A stretch of DNA of 64,000 nt, taken from contig OZ022502.1 in the NCBI GenBank assembly GCA_963989385.1, positions 7,718,501-7,782,500 of the forward strand, written 5' to 3'. Under the pieces are notes generated by a model that made no database searches, was not told the DNA's origin, and saw only the letters and a program-made list of their open reading frames with translations. The stretch comes from Ctena decussata (Eukaryota > Mollusca > Bivalvia > Lucinida > Lucinidae). Positions 20,411 through 31,246 of the stretch are shown here, one piece after another; position 1 is the stretch's first letter; each line of letters opens with the position of its first letter. The position numbers and the translations under genes were made by a program.

Positions 20411-23117
20411 TAAAAACAAGTAGCCCAAGGGCAACGACCGCTCACCTGAGTTATAAAATGTAAGCTTCCAGCTCAGGTAAGCTAATGAACAGGCTGCAAT
20501 TCTATAGGTTTCGATGACCCCATGGGTGTGGCAAGTTTGGACCCCAGGGATTTGATTGGCAGGATTTATGTAGAGGACCACAATACACGGCAACATACTA
20601 AATACATAAGCTCTTGGCCTTATGGTCTCATAGAAGAAGTTTTTTAAAGGTTCTTTAGCTATATAGCTCTATATAAACAAACAAGCCCCTAGGGTGTGGC
20701 CAGTTTGGTTCTCAGGTGCTTGATTGGCAGAATTTATGCAGGGGATCACTTGACATTGCTGCATACTAAATATGTAAGCTCTGGGCCTCATGGTTTCAGA
20801 GAAAAAAAATTGAAGTCTTTCCTATTATAAGTCTATGGGAGCAGCATGGCCAATTTGGACCCCAGGGGGCATGGTTGGCAGGATTTAAGTTGGAGACCAC
20901 TAAACGTTGCTGCATATGTACTACAGAAGTTAGCTCTGGGCCTCATGGTTTAAGAGAGGAAGATTTTTTATGATTTTTCCATTGTTAGTCTATGGGAACT
21001 AATGACCCCGGGGCGTGGCCAGTTTGGACCCGAGGGGCATGGTTGGCAGGATTTATGTAGGGGACCACTAGACATTGCTACTTGCTACATATATACGCTC
21101 TTGGCCTCGTGGTTACAGAGAAGAAGACTTTTTTAAAATTTTCCCATTGTGAGTCTATGGGAGCTTATGACCCCCTGGGCGTGGCCAATTTGCACCGCAG
21201 GGTCATGGTTGGGAGGATTTATGTAGGGGACCACTAGACATGGCTACTTGCTACATATATATGCTCTGGGCCTCATGGTTTCAAAGAAAAAGAATTTTCA
21301 AGATTTTCTCATTGTATGTCTATGGGAGCTTATGACTCCCGGGGCGTGGCAAATTTGGACCCCAGGGGCATGGTTGGCAGGATTTATGTAGGGGACCACT
21401 AGACATTGCTTCATGCTACATATATAAGCTCTGGGCCTCATGGTTTCAGAGAAGAAGATTTTTATAAGATTTTCTCTTTGTAAGTCTATGGGAGCTAATG
21501 GCCCCCTGGGGCGTGGTCAATTTGGGCCCCAGGGGCATGGTTGGCACTTTCATGTAGGGAACCACTAGACATTGCTACATACAAAATATATAAGCTCTGG
21601 GCCTCATGGTTTCAAAGAAGAAGTTTTTTTTTAGTTTTCCCCATTGTGAGTCTATGGGAGTTTATGACCCCTGGGGAGTGGCCAGTTTGGACCCCGGAAG
21701 CTTGGTTGGGAGGATTTATGTAGGGGACTACTAAACATTGCTATATACTATACATATAAGCTCTGGGCCTCATGGTTCCAGAGTAGAAGATTTTTGAAGG
21801 TTCTTAAGGTATATAGTTATATATAAACAAATGACCCCCTGGGTGTGGCAATTTGTGCCCCAGGGGCATGGGTGCCAGGATTTTAGTGGGGGATCACTAG
21901 ACATTGATCCTTGCTATATATACAAGCTACGGGTCTCATGGTTTCAGAGAAGAAGATTTTTTAAGATTTTCCTATTGTAAATCTATTGGAGCAAATGACC
22001 CGCGGGGCGTGGCCAATTTGGGCCCAAGGGGCATGGTTGGGAGGATTTATGTAGGGGACTACTAGACATTGGTACATACTAAATATGTAAGCTCTGGGCC
22101 TCATGGTTTCAAAGAAGAAGTTTTTTTGAGGTTATTCCCATTATAAGTCTATGGGAGATTATGACCCCTGGGGATTGGCCAGTTTGGACCCCCGAGGCCC
22201 CCGAGGCTTGGTGGGGAGGATATATGTAGGGGACCACTAAACATTGCTACATACTATATATATATAAGCTCAGGGCCACATGGTTCCAAAGAAGAAGATT
22301 TTTGAAGGTTCTTAAGCTATATAGCTTTATATAAACAAATGACCCCCTAGGGCGTGGCCAATTTGAGCCCCAGGGGCATGGGTGGCAGGATTATAGTAGG
22401 GGAGTACTAGACATTAATACAATGCAATATATATAAGTTATGGGCCTCATGGTTTCAGAGAAGAAGATTTTTTAAGATTTTCCATTGTAAGTCTATGGGA
22501 GCTAATGACCCCCGGAGCGTGGCCAATTTGGGCCCCAGGGGCATGGTTGGCAGGATTTATGTAGGGGGCCACCAGACATTGGTACATACTAAATATGTAA
22601 GCTCTGGGCTTCATGGTTTCAGAGAAGAAGATTTTTTTAAAATTTTCCCATTGTAAATCTATGGGAGCTAATGACCCCTGGGGCGTAGCCAAATTGCGCC
22701 CCAGGGGCATGGTTGGCAGGATTTATGTAGGGGACCACTAGACATTGGTACATACTAAATATGTAAGCTCTGGGCCTCATTGTTTCAGAGAAGACGATTT
22801 TCAAGATTTTCCCATCGTAAGTCTATGGGGGCTAATGACCCCCGGGGCGTAACCAATTTGGGCCCCAGGGGCATGGTTTGCAGGATTTATGTAGGGGCCT
22901 CATGGTTTCAGAGAAGAAGATTTTTGAAGTTTTTCCCATTATAAGTCTATGGGAGCTACATGTTGCCATGGCAACCAGAGTTCCAACCCAGTCTGCCCTT
23001 AAACCTAATACAGTCAATCCCCCAACCCTGACAATTCCACACATAAAACGGACGACGGACTACGGAACATGGCTATACTATAAGCTCACCTTGACAGGTG
23101 TGCTAAAATTAGTCTAA
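20411..23117 (+). mobile_element. Pearl/Helentron-like element E2 with about 15 core repeats
   Basis: The left module begins near AGTAGCCCAAGGGCAACGAC and CGCTCACCTGAG. About 15 tandem units of roughly 165 bp follow (20,500-22,975), then AACGGACGACGGACTACGGA (23,048-23,067), then a terminal hairpin AGCTCACCT / AGGTGTGCT (23,083-23,104). The left-end CTCACCT word matches the hairpin arm, as in E1. Each unit contains CATGGTTGGCAGGATTTATG, CTCTGGGCCTCATGGTTTCA and AAGTCTATGGGAGCTAATGA. No protein is encoded; open stretches inside are periodic artefacts. Confidence 0.75.
20500..22975 (+). repeat. 165-bp tandem array inside E2
   Basis: Successive CATGGTTGG landmarks at 21,038, 21,204, 21,369 and 21,536 give periods of 166, 165 and 167 bp. 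Units differ by substitutions and short indels; a subset around 20.65, 21.8 and 22.3 kb share an alternative TTCTTAAGCTATATAGCT segment, suggesting a higher-order pattern. Confidence 0.85.
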
Positions 23118-23162
23118 GCTAAAATAAGTAAAAATAGTTGTTGATGCTGTTATTGGGGTAGC

Positions 23163-23420
23163 TGAATGACCATCTGTTTGGGAAAGAGCTGCTCATTCGG
23201 GTTACTGTGCGTGTCTTTCGTGAACTTGTGTCAATTTATGTTGGTATATGCTTCATTCCCCATTGGTTTTGAGAGCGGAATTTGGGATCTGATTGTATTA
23301 GTTCCTGATCATTGCCTATCTGTTTACTTTAAAATACATTTGCCTATCTTTTTACTTTTTATAGGAATTAACGGAAGACAAGCACGGTAAACCGAATGAG
23401 CAACTCTTTCCAATCCAGCT
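23163..23420. repeat. Dispersed repeat R2 (inverted pair of ends)
   Basis: GGGAAAGAGCTGCTCATTCG on the plus strand at 23,178 is the reverse complement of the R2 core GAATGAGCAGCTCTTTCCC. A second core in the opposite sense (CCGAATGAGCAACTCTTTCC) is at 23,392. Other R2 copies: about 3,735, 35,285, 54,690, 59,085 and 59,695. Confidence 0.65.
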
Positions 23421-23869
23421 ACCTTAATTGAAAACTGCAGCAACATCCACTTATTTTACATATTTTCTATTTTAAATTACAAGAATAAGCAGCTAATCAG
23501 GAAACCATAATGATGGAGACCATAGACAGACGGACATTACAACAACTAGCATTGCGGAATTTTAATATTATGTAAATAATCACAATAACGGTTCAGTCTT
23601 AGGCATTGAGAAGTTTTCTTTCGTAGTTTAGTGGACTAAGTACAACTAATGCTGCTATCGGCTATTGACTAAAGACTAAACTCACTGTTTAGAATAGTGA
23701 ACGGCAATATATATATATCCATTGAAGCGTCCTATGTGACTGTAGATTTCGACGTTGCCAAACCTGATAAAAATTTACATCCTTTGCGTCACATCAAATA
23801 TAAATCATATTGAATCGGGAAAACTGATTTGTATACTACAATGTAAACTTTAAATGATGGGGTATTCGC

Positions 23870-24060
23870 CCCGAGGTTCTTGAGCCAGATAACATTAAAT
23901 ATGGACCCCGTGAAAACATGACCCCACGCGTCAATTCTCAATGTTGAAACTTGACCCAGGTCAATTTTCAACACTGAAAAATGCTCTACAGGTCGATATT
24001 CAACATTGAAAAGTGGCCAGTTGGGTCATTTTTTCAACAGATTCAAATTTTAATATTACA
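23870..24060. repeat. Short tandem GTCAATTTTCAACATTGAAA repeat
   Basis: Three imperfect units (about 23,930, 23,968 and 23,992) around TCAANNTTGAAA. Degenerate and of unknown origin. Confidence 0.45.
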
Positions 24061-24068
24061 CCAGCAGC

Positions 24069-24283
24069 ACACCGGGTAGGAGGCAATCGAAAACGCTCAT
24101 GCAGTCGACAAACGCGGGTCAAAAACCATTAGAAACAGCGTTTTCGATTGCAAATTGGGACAATTTGCAATCGAAAACGCTGTTTCTAATGGTTTTTTTT
24201 GCAATCGAAAACGCTGTTTCTAATGGTTTTTGACCCGCGTTAATCGATTGTTAAGAGCGTTTTCGATTGCCGCCTACCCGGTG
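24069..24283. mobile_element. Long hairpin element, GCAATCGAAAACGCT family
   Basis: Outer arms CACCGGGTAGGAGGCAATCG / CGATTGCCGCCTACCCGGTG; inner arms AAACCATTAGAAACAGCGTT and its reverse complement. The right inner arm is duplicated, so the motif TTTGCAATCGAAAACGCTG occurs twice in tandem. Confidence 0.8.
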
Positions 24284-24634
24284 TGAGCAGTGGCCCAAGA
24301 TTTAGATATATGGCTAAATTAAAACGAGGCCTACAGAGACGAGTGGAAGCCTGGACTTTTTGTAACAATACGAGACGCGTGGAAAGTTTGAACCTCAGTG
24401 TGAATTATGTTTAGAACTTGTACTCAACATTTCCCCAATCCTCAACAATAAGTAAGAAAGGCTAAAGGTCACCTGAAAAAAAAATATGTAGGTAAAAGAG
24501 TACACGTTGATGTTTTTCCGCCATTTTTGGAAAGGGGAACAACAACAATGTTAGTGACTTCCTATTTGCTTTCCTGGAAGATAAATTCCATTAAAATGGG
24601 GTCTGCGCTTAAAGGAAAGAACTTTTCTGCACGT

Positions 24635-24672
24635 GGGGGGGGGGGGGGGGGGGGAGAGTGGGGGGGGGGGGG
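24635..24672 (+). repeat. Poly-G tracts (G20 and G13)
   Basis: Two guanine runs separated by AGAGT. Either a true low-complexity tract able to form G-quadruplexes or a collapse/sequencing artefact. Confidence 0.8.
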
Positions 24673-25443
24673 CAAGTTATTCTGTTTAACACTTGACTCT
24701 CGTTGAAAAGGGAGGAAAAAAAGAAAATGGCAGAGTTGTTTCCTTTGAAAGTATACCCATTCACCTTAGGGTAAAACATTGACTCTTATTTGTTAAACGT
24801 AACTTCTATCACTCCAACTTCAAAACGTTCAAGTGTAACGTCACGACATGGCCGAGCCCAAAGCGATAACTGCTCTCTCTTTTGCTAGAGCTGTTGCCTG
24901 TATGACTTCAAAATGTGATAGATAGATTATGCGATGTACGAGTGCTTTCGTTAAGCCGACGTCAACATTAACTTTGCACTGCACGGCGGTCCTGAACGTT
25001 GAGTGACAGTAAATAATGAAAACCTAAAATATAACTGGCTTGATGCCAATACTTTAATCGGCATTTGGTTTGATGGTTTGTTGTTTGTTTTACTGAGTAT
25101 AATATTTGAGTTACGTCGAGCCGTCTCACAACGCGATAGTAGAAAGGAAAGATAGGGTTGAGACAAAGACGAGGCAGAGAAAATTATAATCCCACAGGAC
25201 ACCCAACCCCTCCGCCCTCCCCAACTCTCCGCGCCGATCTGTTGCAATCATTTTAGTCTTGAAGATGTAGTTTGTCCCTATTCGAAAGTCCATCACACCA
25301 AACAGTGGCAGTCTGATGAAAGTCATTACTTAGCCAGTTAGGAACCATTTTAAAATGAAAAACTTGCTACCCCTGGACAAATTTAAAAGGCAAATGGTCC
25401 CTTCATTTAAAAGTTGTCTTCTGCATTACTTAGACAAGACACG
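24673..25443. other. No recognised gene
   Basis: A segment at 25,105-25,260 (TCGAGCCGTCTCACAACGCG) resembles 30,276-30,330, so at least part is a dispersed repeat. Nothing else recognised. Confidence 0.4.
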
Positions 25444-25469
25444 TGAATTTTATTTTATTTATCTAGGGT

Positions 25470-25666
25470 TAGTCTAGAGTCGCAACTCGCTTTGTTTCCT
25501 TGAAACCTGTCAATACAGTCCAAACATATTTGTGATAGAATCTTGTATAGCATTTTTTCCTTGGGAGGGGGATTCATCTAGCGTCAGTCTAGAGTCGCAA
25601 CTCGCTATGTTTCCTTGAAACTTGTCAATACAGTCCAAACATATTTGTGATAGAAACTTGTATAAT
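25470..25666. repeat. Direct duplication of about 85 bp
   Basis: GTCTAGAGTCGCAACTCGCT and the following 65 bases occur at 25,474 and again at 25,588, 114 bp apart. The second copy abuts the left end of the Tc1/mariner element. Confidence 0.8.
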
Positions 25667-25667
25667 A

Positions 25668-26533
25668 CACTGAAGGACTTTAAAAACGCAAAAAATGAAA
25701 ATCGTTTTTTCTTGCATCCAGAATATTTTTTGTCTTCTTTAACAGATAAAATCGGCAAGTAACGACACTCTGCTTCTATCTATATCTAAAACCGGCATTT
25801 TTAAATGCACTGGCCACCACTAGCTATGCATCATTGTTTTACAATTTTTTGCACGTGGTGTACCCACGAATGAATGAGGAAAAACAAATTACCATTTCAC
25901 ATGTAGCTTGTAGTTATACATGTCTAAAAAACACTTAAGCTTTAGTTCTACAACATTATTAATCACACCACGCTTGTCCAAACATGAACGATCTGGCAAA
26001 ATCGGAATGTTACAAGACGGGCTGTGTGTTTCTGACGTCACATGACATTATAATTGCAATCTGTTGACTGTTCAGCGCCTTAGAAATTGTTACCAGGCTA
26101 CTGGGACAGTAAAGGTTGACACCGAAGAATTACGAGCCGACGTCATGACGCTACATTAACAATGTTCTTCCTCCTGTGGTAATACCCGTTGTGCGTCAAA
26201 ATTATAAGAGAGGAAAAATTTTTATACCAACAAGACAATGCCCCAGTCCATACTGCCCGCCTCACCGTCAATTTTATGGCAGCAAAGTTTGACTGGTCGC
26301 CTTTGTCTCTAGACATGTCACTGATTGAGATAGTGCTTGCAACTTTAGAATCTAAGGGTATTGCTATTTGATAGACTGTTGCGCTAATATTACTTATCAT
26401 TTTTATATGAAATTTTGAACATGTCTTGCTGACATATTGGTGGTCATCGTTGCTAAATTTCAATTAAATTAGTACACTAGAAATTAGTAATTTTTATGAA
26501 TTTTAATTTTTGCGTTTTTAAAGTCCTTCAGTG
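25668..26533 (+). mobile_element. Tc1/mariner element, internally deleted
   Basis: Inverted repeats of about 36 bp start CACTGAAGGACTTTAAAAAC and are flanked by TA on both sides (25,666-25,667; 26,534-26,535), the expected target duplication. At 866 bp it is shorter than full Tc1-like elements (usually 1.3-1.7 kb), and only the C-terminal part of a transposase remains. Confidence 0.85.
26165..26371 (+). pseudogene. Tc1-like transposase C-terminal remnant
   Basis: FLYQQDNAPVHTARLTVNFM contains the second catalytic aspartate context of Tc1-like DDE transposases (QQDNAPxHxA). WSPLSLDMSLIEIV aligns with the SPDLNPIEHVW block carrying the last acidic residue (E kept, surrounding Pro/Asn lost). 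The upstream domain is missing and the frame changes just before this stretch, so the gene is dead. Confidence 0.8.
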
Positions 26534-26574
26534 TATTCACGTATTGCGCATCTGAGCCTAAATGTTACATCGGA

Positions 26575-27345
26575 ATGAGGTCCTGTTCATACATTCATGT
26601 TTCGTTCACACATGGACAGTCCCATTAACACGTAGAGGATCCGTTGAAAAATGCAAGCCCCGTTCCTATATGGACATCCCGTTCGCATATGTAGTTCCCT
26701 TTCGCAGGTACAGCCTTGCAGATGTCGTTCACTTGTGCAGGCCCCGTTCACATGTAGCGGTCCAATACACATGTGGAGGTCCGTTCACTTGTGGAAGATC
26801 CATTAACAGGTGGCGGTTCTGTTCGCAAATGCAGTTCCTGCTCACATATGGACGACCCGTTCACAAATGAAGGTTCCTTTCTCACATGCGGATCCTGTTA
26901 ACACGTGGAGGTCCCGTTTACACTTCACAGGCGCAGAGCCCTTTCAACCATGGATTGTCCGTTCGCCTGTGGCGATCCCTTGCATACTTGGATAATCAGA
27001 CTGCATGTCCCGTTTTACGTGCTGGATCTTTGAAAAATACAGGACCCGCGAAGGTCTCCATCTAGCGTGCAGCACCTTTTCACAGGTGGGTGTCCCGTTC
27101 ATACGTTCATATGTACCTATCTCGTTCACACTTCCCGTCCCGTTTATATGTAGGTATCTCGTCCACACCTGGAGAAGCCATTCTAACAAGCAGAAATGTT
27201 CATACATGGAGGCCCTGTCAGACGTAGAATACATGTTCGCACGTGCAGATCAAGTTTACATCTTCTTGTTTGGTTCACCTATAACGGTTTCGTTCACTCG
27301 TGGTGAATCCTTTCCGACCATGGAGGACCCGGTCACTGGAGGAGA
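26575..27345. repeat. Diverged 30-bp minisatellite, left part
   Basis: Loosely repeated units of about 28-33 bp with cores CCCGTTCACATGTGGAGGTC. Long open frames on both strands here are periodic artefacts. The pattern reappears at 28,495-28,560 beyond element E3. Confidence 0.7.
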
Positions 27346-27366
27346 TTCAATTCACATTACCTGTTT

Positions 27367-28434
27367 TATTGGGGCCCCGCCAGACGAAGTCTGCGGAGGC
27401 CCTATAGTAATCACCTTGTCCGTCCGTCTGTCTGTCTGTCCGTCCGTCCGTCCGTCATCATTTCGTGTCCGCTCAATAACTCTGAAACCGTTAGAGATAT
27501 TTTCACAAGACTTGGTACAAATGTAAAGCTTCATCAGACGATGTGCAGAGAACAAGAACCATAACTCTGCCTACATTTGTCACTGAATTATGCCCCTTTG
27601 TAATTTTGAGTAGAGAAATCGTGTCCGCTTCATAACTCTGAAACCACTAGAGATATTTTCACGAGACTTGGTACAAATGTAAAGCTTCATCAGACGATGT
27701 GCAGAGAACAAGAACCATAACTCTGCCTACATTTGTTACTGAATTATGCCCCTTTGTAATTTTGAGTAGAGAAATCATGTCCGCTTCATAACTCTGAAAC
27801 CGTTAGAGATATTTTCACGAGACTTGGTACAAATGTAAAGCATCATCAGACGATGTGCGGAGAACAAAAACCATAACTCTGCCTACACTTTTTACTGAAT
27901 TATGTCCCTTTATAATTTTGCGTACAGAAATCTTGTCTGCTTCATAACTCTGAAATTGTTTGAGCTATATTCAGGAGACTTGGTACAAATGTAAAGCATC
28001 ATCAGATGATGTGCAGAGAACAAGAACCATAACTATGCCTACATTATTTTCTGAATTATGCCCCTTATTAATTTTGAGTGCAGAAATCGTGTCCACTCCC
28101 TAACTCTTTAATCCTTAAAGATATTTTCATGAGACTTGGTACAAATGTAAAGCATCATCAGACGATGTGCAGAGAATAAGAACCATAATTCTGCCTTCAT
28201 TTGTTACTGAATTATGTCCATTTGAAAGTTTCACAGAGTTGTTGCCCATGTTTTAATCAATCATGATTTGGTATTTTGCCCATATCTTAATGACACTACC
28301 AGAGGCTTAATTTCAAACAACATATTGAATATGAAGGAACAACATGATAGCAGAAAGCTGGTATTGTTATTTCTGGTTGGGCACATATGACTTAAATGTA
28401 GTCAACAGTTTCATAAAGGTGGGGCCCTATTAGT
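27367..28434 (-). mobile_element. Pearl/Helentron-like element E3 (minus)
   Basis: Read on the minus strand: start CTAATAGGGCCCCACC, a unique module (28,240-28,434), five 156-bp tandem units (27,461-28,240), a GACGGACGGACGGACAGACAG microsatellite (27,418-27,456 on plus as GTCC/GTCT), and a terminal hairpin GGGCCTCCGCAGAC / GTCTGGCGGGGCCC (27,371-27,402). Same layout as E1 and E2. It sits inside the 30-bp minisatellite. Confidence 0.75.
27461..28240. repeat. Five 156-bp tandem repeats
   Basis: GTGTCCGCT landmarks at 27,465, 27,621, 27,777, 27,933 and 28,089 are spaced exactly 156 bp. Each unit includes GAGACTTGGTACAAATGTAA and GCATCATCAGACGATGTGCA. Confidence 0.9.
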
Positions 28435-28611
28435 TACCATGTTTCTAGTTTTTTGTTGTTTTCGTTGTTTTCATTCATGAACATTTACATGCCAAGGTCT
28501 CGTTCACACATGGAGGACCAGTTCAGGCACGAAAGGCGTTACATGTGGAGATTCTAGAAATCACCTTTACCCTATGCAGAGAGTTTGGTACCCTCAGAAT
28601 TTGACATGTGT

Positions 28612-28830
28612 CCTACCGAGCCGTCTAGCGCAGTCGGCAGCACGTCGGTCTGCAGATCAAGCGGTCGCGAGTTCGATTCCAAAGCCCGGCCCCTAAACAG
28701 TCGTGAAGATTGGTCATGAAATATTTTCTACGCTCATTCTCTCCCTTCCGCTGACTTAAGGGCAGTTGTGAGTTTGTTTGTTTTGTTGAGCATTTACGGC
28801 CAAGTAAACAGCTAAGGTCATGTCTAGGCG
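28612..28830 (+). mobile_element. tRNA-derived SINE
   Basis: The tRNA-like head has an A box TAGCGCAGTCGG and a B box GGTCGCGAGTTCGATTCC. A TGAAATATTTTCTACGCTCA spacer and the CTTCCGCTGACTTAAGGGCA body follow. It shares both parts with the copies at 1.1 and 29.0 kb. Confidence 0.8.
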
Positions 28831-28975
28831 GTCAGTTAAGCTACTCAAACTAATCCATGACACTGTTCCATGGTATGGCCCATGTTCCTTCTTTCGAATG
28901 TGTTCTCTGCTCTCGAAGAAGCTCTTTAAGATTTTAATTAGATCTCCTAAACGTTTAACCAGTACTTAGTTCACA

Positions 28976-29149
28976 TACTTTCGCCAGTAAATGACAACTG
29001 CCCTTTTTGAATCAGCAGAAGGGAATGAATGACCGTAGAAAATATTTCATGATCAGTCTCCACGAGCGTTATGTGGCCTGTCTGGGAATCGATCTCAGGA
29101 CCCCTTGACATGCAGTCTGACGCGCTGCCGACTGCGCTAGCGGGCTGCC
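28976..29149 (-). mobile_element. tRNA-derived SINE, minus strand
   Basis: On the minus strand: AGCCCGCTAGCGCAGTCGGC head, GAGATCGATTCCCAGACAGG B-box region, the same TGAAATATTTTCTACGGTCA spacer, and body up to GGCAGTTGTCATTTACTGG. Confidence 0.8.
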
Positions 29150-29300
29150 AGCAAGGGTAGTTGTCTGTTACTGGCGGAAGTATGTGCACTCAGTATTGGT
29201 AACCAGGTTAACCGCTTAGTATGTCTAAGCCTGCCCAGACACAGTGTGACGGCAGATGAACTGACAGGCTTGTGGTCCCTCATCCAGCCTCGTTGAGGCG
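29150..29300 (+). mobile_element. SINE 3' body fragment, plus strand
   Basis: AGCAAGGGTAGTTGTCTGTT and GTAACCAGGTTAACCGCTTA match the 3' body of the SINE at 1.1 kb (CAGTTGTCAGTTACTGG; GGTTAACCGCCTATAAGGTC). It directly abuts the minus-strand SINE, giving an inverted pair. Confidence 0.7.
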
Positions 29301-29975
29301 GTTCGGATGAGGGGTTTATTAGCAGATCTGACAAAAATTGTCACCCATTGCCCACTCGCATCTAGAACTCTGCAACTTATTCTCCTAATGTCGTCATTCT
29401 ATTCTATTCTGAAGCTTTCTTCGAAGTGTTTTACATGCAATTATGTTGCATTTGGACCTATACCTCGGATAGTGGTGCTGGTCTTGTAAGTCTATTGAGC
29501 GCTTTACACAAAGCATTGCTTAGCCGTTCGTATGAGCGTTCTTGTCATAAATTTCGACGTTTCGCTCTTCTTCTATTCCAGATAATAATTTAAACCGAGG
29601 CCCCAATCAATCGATCGTACTCAGGCACGTTTTGGGGCGGCTAGGTCAGATAACGATCCCAAGAACAACGTGCACACTATCTTTGAATTTGACACAGATG
29701 ACAGACGGACTCGGGCACTCAGACGGTTCTATTTTGGATTCGTTCCGCGGGGCCGCTGGGAAGGACCCGTTGTTGGAGGCATTGGGGGAAAATGTGTATG
29801 CTAGGTCACTATCGCAGTATATTTATATAGGCTCTACACTGTTAGGAGCTTACTAGAATTGGCAAAATATCCGATTTGCCCCGCATGCTACGAAATTTTG
29901 CAAAACAATGAGAAAAATTGAAGGCTCTGGAGGTGACGAAAACTAATGAAACCATTCCATTGATAATTTCGTTTT

Positions 29976-29977
<2 letters not shown>

Positions 29978-30010
<33 letters not shown>

Positions 30011-30036
30011 TGGGGGGGGGGGGGGGGGGGGGGGGG
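29978..30036 (+). repeat. T32-GT-G25 homopolymer tract
   Basis: 32 T residues (29,978-30,009), then GT, then 25 G residues (30,012-30,036). Open frames through it (poly-Lys/poly-Pro on the minus strand) are artefacts. Confidence 0.9.
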
Positions 30037-30039
30037 AGG

Positions 30040-31246
30040 AGAGAGAAGGAAAATAAAGAGCTGTAACGCGTTAAGATGTTTAAAAATATTTGCTTTCAGC
30101 CGGAGCCCATATACAGGTCCGACTCTCATACCATTGCACCAGGGTACTATATGTAGTTGTAGGATTTTTTAAAAAAAAATATCTCTTTGTTTACGACAAT
30201 GACAGCGGGAGGTAATTAGTTGTTTGGTCGTGTAGGTTTTCACGGCCCTTTGAGATAGTATTTCAGTCTATATCGAGCCGTCTCCCAGAGAGTAGGCGAG
30301 AAAGGAGAAAGGACAGATGAGAAAAAAAAAGTCCAAACAACCCCTTCCCGTATCTACTGCAAGATAGCAAGCACTGCCGGTCCTTGCCCCAAAATAATCC
30401 AAATAAGTAGGACGCACCAGTACCGAAAGCTACCCATCACCATCGCCCGACCCGACCGCCCAGTCAACCCACTAGAGGTAGAAAACACTCAAAGGCTTTC
30501 TCGCCCTTGGAGGACTTTTCCACTCGAATTTTCATCCTACTCATGCTTGTTCCACTGGCTTGTTTAGCCATTTTCAACCCAAATGTCAATCACACAAATG
30601 AATAACAACAACTCATTTTAGTAAAGATGTACAACTATGCGCAACGGTGAAATACACGTGATTGGACACGGTTAAATAAATAACAAAGCGTGGCGGATCT
30701 AGCTCGTTTTCCTTTTTTGCTTTATTTGAAAAGAAGGGATTATGATTTATTATTTGATTACTATTCAAGAAAGAAACTGGAAAACGTTGTTCACGAACTT
30801 AGAGACCTTATATATGCCACCAAAGGTTTCTGAAGTCGGGAATTTCGTTTTCGCAAACTTGTCAGACAATCCGCCATCGTTAGTTTTTGGCATAGCGTTT
30901 AGTCTTTAGTCTTAGTCGCCTTAGTTGTACAAGTCCATAAGAAACTCATAATAGGAAAAAGAAATTGAATACTTTCCGATGAAAACAACTGACATAGGGA
31001 GAGGAAAGTGTGACCATAATACTTAACCTGATATCTATGTAATGCTGAATCAGTTCTCAGTTATCATAAAATATTTGCTGGTTAAATAGGTCGAAAAATG
31101 CATCACTCATCGGTCTGCTGGATGAGCCTTGATTGCCACCTGCAATAAAGCAGTGACTAACAAAGGAAGTGAGCTGCTTCACGCGGGCCGAACAACTTAC
31201 TAAATATTCCAACCCATCACATAAGCCAAGGTGAGGAGTTTATATC
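30040..31246. other. Intergenic region 3' of the ASB-like gene
   Basis: No gene recognised. TCGAGCCGTCTCCCAGAGAG (30,275) resembles the repeat at 25.1 kb. Confidence 0.4.

Noticed and set aside
26575..27530. Overlapping long frames on both strands as a gene
   Set aside because: They lie on a diverged 30-bp minisatellite and run into E3; no domain, no codon preference.
29842..30172. Proline- or phenylalanine-rich small proteins
   Set aside because: Generated by translating the T32/G25 homopolymers.
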